The position numbers and the translations under genes were made by a program. A DNA stretch of 64,000 nt, taken from EA-27 sp964396265 (lineage in GTDB: Archaea > Thermoplasmatota > Thermoplasmata > RBG-16-68-12 > EA-27). How positions within the stretch are numbered: the first letter of the stretch is position 1; each line of letters starts with the position of its first letter. Below are positions 1 through 8,628 of the stretch, one piece after another. The notes beneath the pieces were generated by a model that did not search any database, was not told where the DNA came from, and worked only from the letters and a program-made list of their open reading frames with translations. The stretch spans positions 1 to 64,000 of the forward strand of contig CAYNEM010000008.1 of the NCBI GenBank assembly GCA_964396265.1, read 5' to 3'.

Positions 1-73
1 GTCCGTGGGGTAGTTTGGTCCATCCTTGGAGGTTCGGGACCTCTAGACTCCGGTTCAAATCCGGACGGACCCA
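1..73 (+). tRNA. tRNA-Pro (anticodon CGG), 5' end cut by window edge
   Basis: The T arm (57-65 region with TTCAAAT loop), a 5-bp anticodon stem and the 7-nt loop TTCGGGA give anticodon CGG, read as proline. The 3' acceptor strand CGGACCC at 66-72 needs GGGTCCG at the 5' end, but the window begins at GTCCG, so two bases are missing upstream. No CCA is encoded after the discriminator A at 73. Confidence 0.93.
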
Positions 74-160
74 CTGCCAGCTCGAAACCCATATCCTTCT
101 GGCGGCGTATCGCGGCCACATGATCCGCGGTCCATCCCAGGCCTTCGACGAGGTGGGACG

Positions 161-1183
161 ATGAGGGCCACTTCGGTCGTCAACGCGCTCTTGCATTCCG
201 CGGAGCCGTCGATCCGCTGGAAGACGCGGGTCCACGTCCTCGGGGAAGAACGAGGGTCAAGGGCGATCCGCGCGCTCCAACAGGAAATCCGTCGATCCCC
301 AAGGGTTCGGGCGCTCCTTTCCCGTCGTGACCAACTCGGTCGGCCCGCAGCCGCCCGGCGGATTTATGAAAAGTGGCAAGGGGTCCACTGGGTCCTCGCG
401 AGCCTCGCGGACCTCGGCTACCCCTCGGGGGACAAGACCCTCCATGCAATCCGTGACCGGGTCCTGGACTTCTGGCTCGGCCCAAGCTACTTCCACGAGT
501 TCGAGGCCCGGACGGAAGCGGCCGCGTACCGCCAGAAGGGCGTGCCGCTGATGCGAGGCCGTTACCGCCGCTGTGCGTCCCAGCAAGGGAACGCGCTGTA
601 CTCCCTCGTGAATCTTGGGATCGATGACGACCGAGTCGATTCCCTGCTCGAACGACTCCTTCACTGGCAATGGCCGGACGGAGGCTGGAACTGCGACCGG
701 CACCCCGAGGCGGATACCTCTTCCTTCATGGAGACGATGATTCCCATGCTTGGACTCGCAGCGCGCGCGGCCCAGGACAAATCAGTGGTCGCCGCGAAAG
801 CGGTCGAGAGTGCAGGCGAGGTCTTCCTTCGCCGGAGGCTCTTCCGGCGAGCCTCGGATGGTAGGATCATTCACCCGGACTTCGTGACCCTCCACTATCC
901 GCTCTACTGGCATTACGACTTCCTCGGGGGTCTCCGGGCGATGACGCAGATCGGACGGATCGAAGACCCTCGCTGCGCGGACGCCCTCGACCTCTTGGAG
1001 AAAAAGCGCCTTTCCGATGGAGGATGGCCCGCGGAGCGGCGCTATTACAAGGTCCGCCCCAAGGTCTTCGAGGCCAACGCGGACTACGTGGACTGGGGAG
1101 GGACGGGCGCGAAGCGTAGGAACGAGTGGGTCACCGTCGATGCCCTCGCCGTGCTGCGCGCGGCGGGGCGGCTCGAGGCGTAG
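161..1183 (+). CDS. Prenyltransferase/squalene-oxidase-repeat (alpha/alpha toroid) protein
   Basis: A 340-residue protein with two QW-like motifs: DGGWNCD near residue 172 and SDGGWPAE near 285, with further aromatic-rich helices between. This pattern belongs to the alpha/alpha-toroid fold of terpenoid cyclases and prenyltransferase subunits. I see no DDxD or DxDD catalytic motif, so an enzymatic role in terpene cyclisation is not supported, and small archaeal and bacterial members of this family are usually uncharacterised. The ATG at 161 follows the tRNA by about 90 bases. No signal peptide or membrane segment is visible, so it is probably cytoplasmic. It does not form an obvious operon with the next gene. 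Confidence 0.7.
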   Translation: MRATSVVNALLHSAEPSIRWKTRVHVLGEERGSRAIRALQQEIRRSPRVRALLSRRDQLGRPAAARRIYEKWQGVHWVLASLADLGYPSGDKTLHAIRDRVLDFWLGPSYFHEFEARTEAAAYRQKGVPLMRGRYRRCASQQGNALYSLVNLGIDDDRVDSLLERLLHWQWPDGGWNCDRHPEADTSSFMETMIPMLGLAARAAQDKSVVAAKAVESAGEVFLRRRLFRRASDGRIIHPDFVTLHYPLYWHYDFLGGLRAMTQIGRIEDPRCADALDLLEKKRLSDGGWPAERRYYKVRPKVFEANADYVDWGGTGAKRRNEWVTVDALAVLRAAGRLEA

Positions 1184-1282
1184 GTCGAGGGGCTCCGTAC
1201 AACTTGATGAGCCGTCCCCGTATGCGTCGACGAAAAGCTTTTCGTCCAGCCGCGTTTCGGCCCCGCGAGCGGAGGTATTGAA

Positions 1283-1732
1283 ATGGTCTCGAGCAAGGCG
1301 ACCACGGTCGAGGCGTATCTCAAGGAATTGCCTTCCGACCGAAGGGAGGCCATCTCCAAGGTTCGCGGGGTCATCCTCAAGAACCTGCCAAAGGGTTTCG
1401 AGGAGATGATGGGGTACGGAATGGTCTGCTACGCGATTCCTCTGAAGCGATTCCCCGGCACCTACAACAAGCAGCCGCTCGGGATCGCCGCGCTCGCGTC
1501 CCAAAAGAACTACATGTCCCTGTACCTCATGAGCGTGTACGGGGACCCGAAGACCCTCGCGTGGTTCGTGACGGAATACCGGAAGAGCGGGAAGAGGCTG
1601 GACATGGGGAAGGTGTGCGTGCGCTTCCGGAAGGTCGAGGACCTCCCGCTGGACGTCATCGGCTGCGCGATTGCGAGGGTGACGCCCGAGGTCCTGATTG
1701 CCGCGCATGAAACGGCACACTGCAGGAGTTGA
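1283..1732 (+). CDS. DUF1801 (YdhG-like) family protein
   Basis: A 149-residue soluble protein. The pattern of an N-terminal 'VEAYLKELP..RREAI..VR..I' helix, then a 'GY.M..Y' strand and a 'K.YMSLYL' segment, matches the DUF1801 family, a compact alpha/beta fold of unknown biochemical role sometimes annotated as an iron chaperone-like domain. Length is normal for the family. It stands alone between the toroid protein and a duplicated promoter region. I assign the family but no function. Confidence 0.72.
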   Translation: MVSSKATTVEAYLKELPSDRREAISKVRGVILKNLPKGFEEMMGYGMVCYAIPLKRFPGTYNKQPLGIAALASQKNYMSLYLMSVYGDPKTLAWFVTEYRKSGKRLDMGKVCVRFRKVEDLPLDVIGCAIARVTPEVLIAAHETAHCRS

Positions 1733-1790
1733 GCCTCGAGCCCCCCTGCCCTCATCGGACACCAGGGATTTCGACAACTGCCGAATCGCG

Positions 1791-1879
1791 ATTCGGCGTT
1801 GCCAAGGGTTCAAATAGGGGCCAGGTCTACGCGCCCGCGTGCAGCGCCCCCTTATGGAGAGGATTGCAGGCGATATCGC
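1791..1879 (+). repeat. First copy of a duplicated promoter plus gene start
   Basis: This block matches 2384-2471 closely (one single-base gap and scattered differences). It carries a TATA-like stretch (CAAATAGG), the same GTCTACGCG and GTGCAGCGCCCC blocks, and an ATG at 1854 that reads MERIAGDIA before diverging and stopping at 1905-1907. The second copy is the live start (MEKIAGDIA) of the HTH gene at 2446. The first copy now sits directly upstream of the ORF at 1908 and may drive it. Confidence 0.8.
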
Positions 1880-1907
1880 AGGAACGTGGTCAGGGGGCTC
1901 TGCGTAG

Positions 1908-2405
1908 ATGGCTCGTGAGGGGAAGTACGAAGAGACCGACCGGCTCGTGAGAATTCTGTTCGAGAAGCTTCTGGAGAAGCACGTGCAAGGCACGAGGTTC
2001 CGGGTGAGGAAGGTGGAACTCGTCCGCGAAACCGACCCCCGGAAGAACATCGCGGGACCGGATGCGCTCCCGGGCCACGTGGTAGAGGATGAGCGCGGCC
2101 GCCTGGTTGCGGAATTCGCGGGGAGGAGCGGTGGCTCGTGGCGTTACCCGCGCCAGGAAGGATGGTTTCGCAGGATCCGCCCGGATCCGGAGTTCGAATC
2201 GCGCGTCAGAACGCCGTTCGAGGATGAGTTCCGCGGGAGGGCGAAGGAGATAACCTACGAGATCGTCTATGAGAGCGATCTTCTGCGAACGGTGTTGGAG
2301 ACGCCGCTTTCCGAGTTAAGGGCGGAGATGGCGAGACGGTACCCGGTAGAACCTTCCCCTCATTCGACGCACGCCGAAGGGGGATTCGGCGCTCCCAAGA
2401 ATTAA
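1908..2405 (+). CDS. Hypothetical protein, 165 aa
   Basis: I do not recognise this protein. It is charged, soluble, without membrane segments or metal motifs; a helical N-terminus (residues 1-25) is followed by a mixed strand/helix region and a disordered C-terminal tail. The ATG at 1908 lies one base after the stop of the truncated MERIAGDIA peptide that begins at 1854, so it may be translated by coupling from that relic start. It lies between the two copies of the duplicated promoter, as if a gene had been inserted into the control region of the HTH regulator, or the region had duplicated around it. Coding potential is moderately convincing (long open frame in high-GC DNA). Confidence 0.5.
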   Translation: MAREGKYEETDRLVRILFEKLLEKHVQGTRFRVRKVELVRETDPRKNIAGPDALPGHVVEDERGRLVAEFAGRSGGSWRYPRQEGWFRRIRPDPEFESRVRTPFEDEFRGRAKEITYEIVYESDLLRTVLETPLSELRAEMARRYPVEPSPHSTHAEGGFGAPKN

Positions 2406-2471
2406 ATACGCCCTCGGTCTACGCGCTCTCGTGCAGCGCCCCCTCATGGAGAAGATCGCGGGCGACATCGC
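2384..2471 (+). repeat. Second copy of the duplicated promoter, start of the HTH gene
   Basis: Homologous to 1791-1879. It contains the TATA-like element TTAAATACG at about 2401-2409, and the HTH gene start ATG at 2446 lies about 40 bases downstream. Confidence 0.78.
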
Positions 2472-3108
2472 CCTCTCCGACGCGCCGGGACGGACGCTGC
2501 GGAAGTGGCGCGAGGAGATCGGGGTCACCGTGAAGGAGCTGAGCCGCCAGATGGGCGTCACCCCCTCCGTGGTCTCGGATTACGAGTCCGGGCGGCGCAA
2601 GTCCCCGGGCGTCCACACGGTCAAGCGTCTCGTCCAAGGCCTCATCGAGGTCGACGCGCGGTCCGGCGGGCGGTACGCCTCGCGGTGGACGACGAAGGCC
2701 ACGGACGCGATCCCCGCGATCGCGGAGTTCGACCGCGGCATCCCCGCGAAGGACTTCCTGGCGGCGATCGCCGCCAAGCCGCTGACGAAGAAGTTCTCAC
2801 TCGACCGCGCGATCCGAGGGTACACCGTCATCGACGCGGTGAAGGCGATCACGGAGCTCGGGCGGGACTACCTCCAGATCTTCGGATTCACGACGGAGCG
2901 GGCGCTCGTCTTCACGGGCGTCAAGTACGGTCGGTCGCCGATGATCGTCATCCGGACGCACCCGCTGAAGCCCGCGATGGTCGTCTACGCGAGGCCGGAG
3001 CAGGTCGACGAGTTGGCGGTGAAGCTCGCGGAGCTGGACAACGTGATCCTCGCGCGCACGGACCTCATGACGGACACGCTCATCCAGCGGTTGGAGCGGC
3101 TGACATGA
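2446..3108 (+). CDS. XRE-type HTH transcriptional regulator
   Basis: About 220 residues. An Xre/Cro helix-turn-helix occupies roughly residues 18-72 (VKELSRQMGVTPSVVSDYE), followed by an archaeal C-terminal domain of about 130 residues ending in a GYTVIDAVKAITELG... / FGFTTERALVFTG segment. Archaeal regulators of this two-domain type are often found directly upstream of HMG-CoA synthase. The last codons overlap the next start by ATGA (3105-3108), so the regulator is translationally coupled to the mevalonate genes and probably controls them; that role is inference from position. I prefer the ATG at 2446 over 2431 because the duplicated upstream copy also starts there. Confidence 0.85.
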   Translation: MEKIAGDIALSDAPGRTLRKWREEIGVTVKELSRQMGVTPSVVSDYESGRRKSPGVHTVKRLVQGLIEVDARSGGRYASRWTTKATDAIPAIAEFDRGIPAKDFLAAIAAKPLTKKFSLDRAIRGYTVIDAVKAITELGRDYLQIFGFTTERALVFTGVKYGRSPMIVIRTHPLKPAMVVYARPEQVDELAVKLAELDNVILARTDLMTDTLIQRLERLT

Positions 3109-4160
3109 AAGCAGGGATCGTGAGCTACGGAGGGTACGTGCCCCGCTATCGGATCTCGCCCAAGGACATCGGCGCGGTGTGGGGCGTGGACGGCGAGGCG
3201 ATGGGCAAGGCGCTGAACATCCGGGCGAAGAGCGTCCCCGGGCCGGACGAGGACGTGATCACGATGTCCGTCGAGGCCGCGCGGGACTGCCTGAAGCGCG
3301 CCCCGCACTTGAACCCGAAGGACATCGGCGCGATCTACGTCGGCAGCGAGAGCCACCCGTACGCGGTGAAACCGTCGGCCACGGTCTTGGCGGAGGCGAT
3401 CGAGGCCTCGCCCATCATGACCGCCGCGGACTACGAGTTCGCATGCAAGGCCGGGACGGCGGCGATCCAGACGACCATGGGGCTGACGCTCTCGGACATG
3501 TACCGGTACGGCATGGCGGTGGGGGCGGACACGTCGCAGGGCGCGCCGGGCGACGCCCTCGAGTACAGCGCCTCCGCGGGGGCGGCGGCGTTCGTCATCG
3601 GGAAGGACCACGTCCTCGCGACGATCGACTCGACGATCTCGTACACGACGGACACCCCGGACTTCTGGCGGCGGGAGGGACAGGCCTACCCGTCCCACGG
3701 CGGCCGGTTCACTGGGGAGCCCGCGTACTTCAAGCACGTCATCAGCTGCGCGAACCTCCTCTTCAAGAGGGCTGGGACGAGTCCGGGTGACTACGACTTC
3801 GCCGTGTTCCACCAGCCGAACGGGAAGTTCCCCGTGCGCGCGGGGAAGCAGCTCGGGTTCACGGACAAGCAGATGGACACGGGCATGCTGGTGCGGGACA
3901 TCGGGAACACGTACAGCGCTGCGATCATGGTCGGCCTGTGCGCGATCCTCGACGTCGCCAAGCCCGGGCAGCGGATCTTCGCGGTCGGCTACGGCTCCGG
4001 CGCGGGGAGCGACGGTTTCGACTTCACCGTCACGGAAGGGCTCGACGCGATCGACCGGAAGGCCGGACGCTCGATGAAGTCCATGCTGGAGAACACGAAG
4101 GCGCTCGACTACGCGACGTACGCGAAGTTCCGTCGCAAGATCCGCATGCGGGAGGCGTGA
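3105..4160 (+). CDS. Hydroxymethylglutaryl-CoA synthase
   Basis: 351 residues, normal for archaeal HMG-CoA synthase, which condenses acetoacetyl-CoA with acetyl-CoA to start the mevalonate route to isoprenoid ether lipids. The catalytic triad can be placed: Glu82 (GSESHP), nucleophile Cys114 (EFACKAGTAA) and His236 (FHQPNGKFP). The C-terminal GYGSGAGSDGF loop is also typical. The gene starts inside the stop of the HTH regulator (ATGA overlap) and is followed after 2 bases by the thiolase. In methanogenic archaea, HMG-CoA synthase, thiolase and the DUF35 protein form one complex that channels acetoacetyl-CoA; the same three genes in the same order are seen here. Confidence 0.96.
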   Translation: MKAGIVSYGGYVPRYRISPKDIGAVWGVDGEAMGKALNIRAKSVPGPDEDVITMSVEAARDCLKRAPHLNPKDIGAIYVGSESHPYAVKPSATVLAEAIEASPIMTAADYEFACKAGTAAIQTTMGLTLSDMYRYGMAVGADTSQGAPGDALEYSASAGAAAFVIGKDHVLATIDSTISYTTDTPDFWRREGQAYPSHGGRFTGEPAYFKHVISCANLLFKRAGTSPGDYDFAVFHQPNGKFPVRAGKQLGFTDKQMDTGMLVRDIGNTYSAAIMVGLCAILDVAKPGQRIFAVGYGSGAGSDGFDFTVTEGLDAIDRKAGRSMKSMLENTKALDYATYAKFRRKIRMREA

Positions 4161-4162
4161 CG

Positions 4163-5335
4163 ATGCGCGGCGTCAGCGTCATCGGGGTTGGGCAGACTCC
4201 GTTCGGCGAATTGTGGGATCGATCGTTCCGGGACCTCGGGATCGAGGCGGGGCTGCGCGCGATCCAGGACGCGAGGAACATCGCGGCAGAGAACATCGAC
4301 GCGATCTACGTGGGGAACATGAGCGCGGGGAAGTTCATCGATCAGGAGCACGTCGCGTCCCTCGTCGCGGACTACGCGGGCCTCGCGGACCAGCACCTGC
4401 CTACGATCCGCGTGGAGGGCGGGGGCGCGTGCGGCGCCATCGCGATCCACCAGGCGGCGATGTCGATCGCCTCCGGCGTGCACGACATCGTGATTGTCGG
4501 CGGCGCGGAGAAGATGACGGACGTCGGCGACGTGGAGGCGAACCGGATCCTGTCGAGCACGACTGACCAGGAATGGGAGTCCGTGTTCGGGGCCACGTTC
4601 GCAGGGCTATTTGCGATGATGGCGCGCCGCCACATGTACGAGCACGGGACGACCCGCGAGCACCTGGCGGCGGTTGCGGTGAAGAACCACAAGCACGGAT
4701 CCCTCAACCCGAACGCCCAGTTCCAGAAGGAGATCACGATGGAGATGGTGCTGGGCGCCCCCAAGGTCGCGGAGCCCCTCGGACTGTTCGATTGCGCGCC
4801 GCTCAGCGACGGGGCCGCGGCCCTGATCCTGTGCGCCAAGGAGAAGGCGCGCAAGTTCACGGACACGCCCATCGACCTCATCGGCACGGGCCACGCGAGC
4901 GACTTTCTCGCGGTCCACGACCGCCGGGACCTGACCACGATGGACAGCACCGTCATCGCCGGCAAGCGCGCGTTCCACGCCGCCCGGAGGACGCCGGCCG
5001 ACGTGAAGTTGGCCGAGGTCCACGACAACTTCACGATCTCGGAGATCATGGCGATCGAGGACCTGCGGTTCGTCCCGAAGGGAAAGGGCGGCTACGCCAC
5101 CGAGGATGGGGAGACCGCTCTGAACGCGAGGATCACTGTGAATCCGTCCGGCGGCCTCAAGGCGCGCGGCAACCCGGTCGGCGCCGCGGGCATCGCCCAG
5201 GCGGTCGAGATCGTCACGCAGCTCCGCGGCACCGCGGGGAAGCGACAGGTCTCCGGCGCGGAGATCGGCCTCACCCACACCTTGGGCGGCACGGGCGCGA
5301 CGTCCGTCGTCCACCTCTTCGCGAGGGGGGACTGA
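4163..5335 (+). CDS. Acetyl-CoA acetyltransferase (archaeal SCP2-type thiolase)
   Basis: 390 residues. It makes acetoacetyl-CoA from two acetyl-CoA for HMG-CoA synthase. The nucleophilic Cys90 lies in GGGACGAIA; the HDNFT motif and NPSGG are present near residues 290 and 330. One oddity: where thiolases usually read GHPxGATG, this protein reads GNPVGAAG, so the His that normally helps activate substrate is Asn. The gene is otherwise intact and sits between HMG-CoA synthase and DUF35, so it is probably functional. Start ATG at 4163, two bases after the upstream stop. Confidence 0.93.
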   Translation: MRGVSVIGVGQTPFGELWDRSFRDLGIEAGLRAIQDARNIAAENIDAIYVGNMSAGKFIDQEHVASLVADYAGLADQHLPTIRVEGGGACGAIAIHQAAMSIASGVHDIVIVGGAEKMTDVGDVEANRILSSTTDQEWESVFGATFAGLFAMMARRHMYEHGTTREHLAAVAVKNHKHGSLNPNAQFQKEITMEMVLGAPKVAEPLGLFDCAPLSDGAAALILCAKEKARKFTDTPIDLIGTGHASDFLAVHDRRDLTTMDSTVIAGKRAFHAARRTPADVKLAEVHDNFTISEIMAIEDLRFVPKGKGGYATEDGETALNARITVNPSGGLKARGNPVGAAGIAQAVEIVTQLRGTAGKRQVSGAEIGLTHTLGGTGATSVVHLFARGD

Positions 5336-5336
5336 G

Positions 5337-5738
5337 ATGGCGATTCCCCGGTTCTGGCGGGAGATCCCTGCCCGCTACAATCTCATCGGGAGCAAGTGCG
5401 GGAACTGCGGGGCGCTGGACTTCCCGCCACGCGAGGTGTGCCCGCGGTGCGGGCGGAGGAGCGTGGGGCGAATGGAACCCTTCCACCTGAAGGGGCGGGG
5501 CGAGGTCGTCACCTATACGGTCGTCCACGACGCGCCGAAAGACTTCGAGATGATGAAGCCGTACGTGCTCGCGATCGTGCAGCTAGACGAGGGGGTGCGC
5601 ATCACGTCCCAGATCGTGGACGTGGAGCCCGGCGAGGTCAAGATCGGGATGCCCGTGGAGAGCGCATTCCGGAAGCTCGGTGAGGATGGCGAGGCCGGCA
5701 TCATCCATTACGGGTACAAGTTCCGTCCCGCGGCGTAA
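5337..5738 (+). CDS. DUF35 OB-fold/zinc-ribbon acyl-CoA-binding protein
   Basis: 133 residues. An N-terminal rubredoxin-like zinc ribbon has Cys21, Cys24, Cys35 and Cys38 (CxxC...CPRC), followed by an OB-fold ending with the VESAFRK-type strand. In the archaeal thiolase/HMG-CoA synthase complex this protein bridges the two enzymes and binds the CoA thioester during channelling. It is the last gene of the operon, one base after the thiolase stop, and is convergent with the next gene. Length and domain order are standard for the family. Confidence 0.93.
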   Translation: MAIPRFWREIPARYNLIGSKCGNCGALDFPPREVCPRCGRRSVGRMEPFHLKGRGEVVTYTVVHDAPKDFEMMKPYVLAIVQLDEGVRITSQIVDVEPGEVKIGMPVESAFRKLGEDGEAGIIHYGYKFRPAA

Positions 5739-5747
5739 GGATCCGGC

Positions 5748-6905
5748 TTATTTCGCGAGCGTCTCAGGGTCCGCGAGGGCCGCGAGGTCCTTCTTCGCGG
5801 CTTTCAGCTCCGTTTCCTGCCCCTCGATTTCCTTCGCGAGGCTCCCGTCCCACGCGCGTTTCGCCAGATCCCCGAAGCGCTCGTACATCCGGGCGCTGTC
5901 CTGGATGGGCGGTATGCGACCTTCCTGCAGCAGCCCCGCCAGATCCGTCCACGCGTGCACCTCGCCCGTCCTCGGGAAGGCCCGCCATGCGGCCACGCGC
6001 CTCTGCAGGGTGCGGACGTCCGCCCCGAGCTCGAACGGCGCCCCGTGCTTCCCGGTCACGATCGGCCGGAGCTGGTGAAAAAGTTCCTGCAGCTTCTTGC
6101 GCTGATGGGCCGCCTCGGGGAAGACGCGGTCCCATTTCGCCACGGAGTACTCCGACGTGAGCGCAAGGTCCGACAGGGGGCGCGTCCCGAGCGTCTCCCC
6201 GACGGCGGGATCGGACTCGAACAGATCGCCGATCCCCCGTAGCGCGGCGAACTCCTGCGCCGCGAGCAGGCCGAGCCCGTCCATGTCCGGATGGGATTGG
6301 AGGTCCTTGATGGCGTCCGCGACGGCCCGGTGTGTCTGGGCGACCCACGCCTCGTCGACGGCACGGTTACATGTCTCCATGAGGGCGTGGGTCTTCGCGA
6401 CCTCCTCGGGTCCCGCGGGAGGTTTGGGAACCGCCCGGAGCGCCTCGAGGGTGGCCTCGCCTTCCCTGACGCGCGCCGCTGTGGTGCGATGGAAGGCACG
6501 GTACTCCTCGATTCCATGACGCCAAAGGCGGACCGGCTCGAGCGTTGCGTCGATCTTCGCGAGCGCACGGCGGGCATTCCAGAAGTGGATGCGTCTCGTG
6601 TGCTGCAGGGCGACGTTGATGAGCTTGGCGTGGCGCGGCGAGAGGCGGCCGGCTTCCTCGAGGTCCTTCGCCCGTTTCGCGATCGCGTCCAGGTCCTTGT
6701 TGAAGGCGCCGAACCGCCCCCGGCTTAGTCGATCGAATTCCCGCAGGAGCTTCTCCATGGATCCCCGGACCTCCTCGAGGGAGCCGTCGATCAGGCCCGG
6801 CGTGTCCCGAAGCCTGCCCGCCCTCTCCTTCGTGAGCCGGGCGAGGTCCTTGGCCCCGGCGAGGGACGAGACCGGGGGTTCACCCTCGGATTGCTTGGCG
6901 GACAC
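5748..6905 (-). CDS. Coiled-coil hypothetical protein, 385 aa
   Basis: I do not recognise a family. The protein is almost entirely helical and highly charged, with heptad-like segments around residues 20-110 and again in the last 40 residues (EIEGQETELKAAKKDLAAL). There are no Cys clusters, no membrane segment and no nucleotide-binding motif. It is convergent with the mevalonate operon (9-base gap) and divergent from rpo11, so it has its own promoter between 6905 and 7051. A structural or scaffold role is possible, but nothing in the sequence shows it. Confidence 0.6.
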   Translation of the reverse strand: MSAKQSEGEPPVSSLAGAKDLARLTKERAGRLRDTPGLIDGSLEEVRGSMEKLLREFDRLSRGRFGAFNKDLDAIAKRAKDLEEAGRLSPRHAKLINVALQHTRRIHFWNARRALAKIDATLEPVRLWRHGIEEYRAFHRTTAARVREGEATLEALRAVPKPPAGPEEVAKTHALMETCNRAVDEAWVAQTHRAVADAIKDLQSHPDMDGLGLLAAQEFAALRGIGDLFESDPAVGETLGTRPLSDLALTSEYSVAKWDRVFPEAAHQRKKLQELFHQLRPIVTGKHGAPFELGADVRTLQRRVAAWRAFPRTGEVHAWTDLAGLLQEGRIPPIQDSARMYERFGDLAKRAWDGSLAKEIEGQETELKAAKKDLAALADPETLAK

Positions 6906-7017
6906 CGGCGGAGGGAGGGGCGAAAGGTCTTAAGGCCTCTTGCCCGGAGGCAGTTCCTGCTTCGCTCGTTCGGCCGCCCGCACGCGGCGCACCCGCTCGG
7001 TGGTGACCATGCACAAA

Positions 7018-7024
7018 GCCTTAT
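7018..7024 (+). promoter_or_regulatory. TATA box for rpo11-truD
   Basis: The AT-rich CCTTATTAC lies about 28 bases before the rpo11 ATG at 7051, the spacing expected for a leaderless archaeal transcript. Confidence 0.5.
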
Positions 7025-7050
7025 TACCGCCTCCCTAATCGCTCGCCATC

Positions 7051-7326
7051 ATGGAGTTCAGGGTCCTCGACCGCGACAAGAACGGCGTCAAGCTGGAGAT
7101 CGACGCGCCCGACGATACGATCATCTATCCGCTGGTCAACGAGCTGCTGAAGGACGAGGACGTCGCGGAGGCGAAGTACTCCGTGGGCCACCCGGACCTC
7201 GACAAGCCGGTGCTGTACGTGAAGACGAGGAAGGGGAAGCCGCAGGCCGCGATCAAGAAAGCCTCGGACACCCTGGCGAGTCGTTTCCGCGAGGCGCGGA
7301 AGCTCTTTGAGGCGCAACTGAAGTAG
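7051..7326 (+). CDS. rpo11: DNA-directed RNA polymerase subunit Rpo11 (RpoL)
   Basis: 91 residues, the usual length. It shows the Rpo11/RPB11 pattern: an N-terminal strand EFRVLDRDKNGVKLEI, then DDTIIYPLVNELLKDEDV, GHPDLDKPVLYVKT and a long C-terminal helix. Rpo11 pairs with Rpo3 to form the assembly platform of the archaeal polymerase, equivalent to the bacterial alpha dimer. It is followed after 7 bases by truD, probably in one transcript. Confidence 0.93.
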   Translation: MEFRVLDRDKNGVKLEIDAPDDTIIYPLVNELLKDEDVAEAKYSVGHPDLDKPVLYVKTRKGKPQAAIKKASDTLASRFREARKLFEAQLK

Positions 7327-7333
7327 GTCCTCC

Positions 7334-8608
7334 GTGGGCGACGCGGAAGCGATCGTCGGCATTCTCGGGTACGCGACGACGACGCCGGGGATCGGAGGGC
7401 GGCTCAAGGCCGAAGCCGAGGACTTCGTGGTGGAGGAACTCTCGTCCGAACCGCCAAAGGTCGTGGGAGGGGACCGGACCGTCGCACGTATCCGCACGCG
7501 GAACTGGGAGACGAACCGCGTCGTGCGCGAGATGTCCCGGAGGCTGGCGGTGAGCCGGAAGCGCATCCGGTTCGCGGGGACAAAGGACAAGCGGGCTATC
7601 ACCACCCAGCTGTTTCAGTTCGATGTGCCTGAGGACCGGGTGCGGTCCCTCAGGCTCGCGGATGTCGAGGTCCTCGAGACTTGGACGACGGACCGCGAGC
7701 TCGAGATCGGCGACTTGCGAGGGAACCGGTTCCGCATCGTCGTGCGGGATTTGGCGGTGGGGGAGAAGGGAGCCTCTCCCGCGATCGCCGCCACGGCCAC
7801 ACAGCTCGAGCTCCTTGGCGGATTCCCGAACTTCTTCGGGCTCCAGCGGTTCGGTTCGGTGCGCCCCATCACGCACGTCGTCGGGCGGCACATCGTCCGC
7901 GGCGAGTTCAAGGAGGCGGTCGACGCCTACGTCGCGAACCCGATACGGGGGGAGGGTGAGGACGCGTACGATGCCCGACAGGAGCTGGCGGCGAGCGGCG
8001 ACTACGCGGCGGCCCTGAAGGCGATGCCCGACGTCATGGGCTTCGAGAAGGCGATGCTGAACTACCTTGTGCGGAGGCCCGGGGACTACGTCGGCGCCCT
8101 CGGGGAGCTGCCGTTCAACCTCGTCATGATGTTCGTCCACGGGTACCAGTCATACCTGTTCAATCGCGTAATGAGCGAGCGGATGCGGCGGGGCCTGCCG
8201 ATCCACGAGCCCCTCGTGGGCGACCTCGTGCTCCCCGTGGGAAAGGAGGGCCTCCCGGACCCGGAGCGGCCGCTCCCGTGCGAAGTGACGAACGAGGAGA
8301 AGATGCGCCGCCAGGTCCGTGACGGGAAGGCGTTCGTAAGCGGCATCCTCTTCGGGTCCGAGGTCGCCTTCGCGGGTGGGCCTGGAGGAGACATCGAGCG
8401 CGAGGTCGTCGCAGCGGAAGGCCTGAAGCCCGAGGATTTCGTGATCCCCCGCATCCCCCGGTTATCCTCGAAGGGCATGCGTCGCGCGCTCGTCGCATCG
8501 GTCGGCGCACTCCGATGGTCCGTGACGGGCGACGCCGCCACGTTCGAATTCGACCTGACAAAGGGCGCTTACGCGACCTCGGTGCTCCGAGAGTTCATGA
8601 AGGGCTAG
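7334..8608 (+). CDS. truD: tRNA pseudouridine(13) synthase TruD
   Basis: 424 residues, normal for archaeal TruD. The family signature FAGTKDKRAITTQ gives catalytic Asp85, and FFGLQRFG and the TruD insertion domain (QELAASGDYAAAL region) follow. TruD converts U13 of tRNA to pseudouridine. Start is GTG at 7334, seven bases after rpo11. The C-terminal RLSSKGMRRAL.. segment is present, so the protein is complete. Confidence 0.95.
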   Translation: MGDAEAIVGILGYATTTPGIGGRLKAEAEDFVVEELSSEPPKVVGGDRTVARIRTRNWETNRVVREMSRRLAVSRKRIRFAGTKDKRAITTQLFQFDVPEDRVRSLRLADVEVLETWTTDRELEIGDLRGNRFRIVVRDLAVGEKGASPAIAATATQLELLGGFPNFFGLQRFGSVRPITHVVGRHIVRGEFKEAVDAYVANPIRGEGEDAYDARQELAASGDYAAALKAMPDVMGFEKAMLNYLVRRPGDYVGALGELPFNLVMMFVHGYQSYLFNRVMSERMRRGLPIHEPLVGDLVLPVGKEGLPDPERPLPCEVTNEEKMRRQVRDGKAFVSGILFGSEVAFAGGPGGDIEREVVAAEGLKPEDFVIPRIPRLSSKGMRRALVASVGALRWSVTGDAATFEFDLTKGAYATSVLREFMKG

Positions 8609-8628
8609 AGAGCCGACAGGAATGTTCA

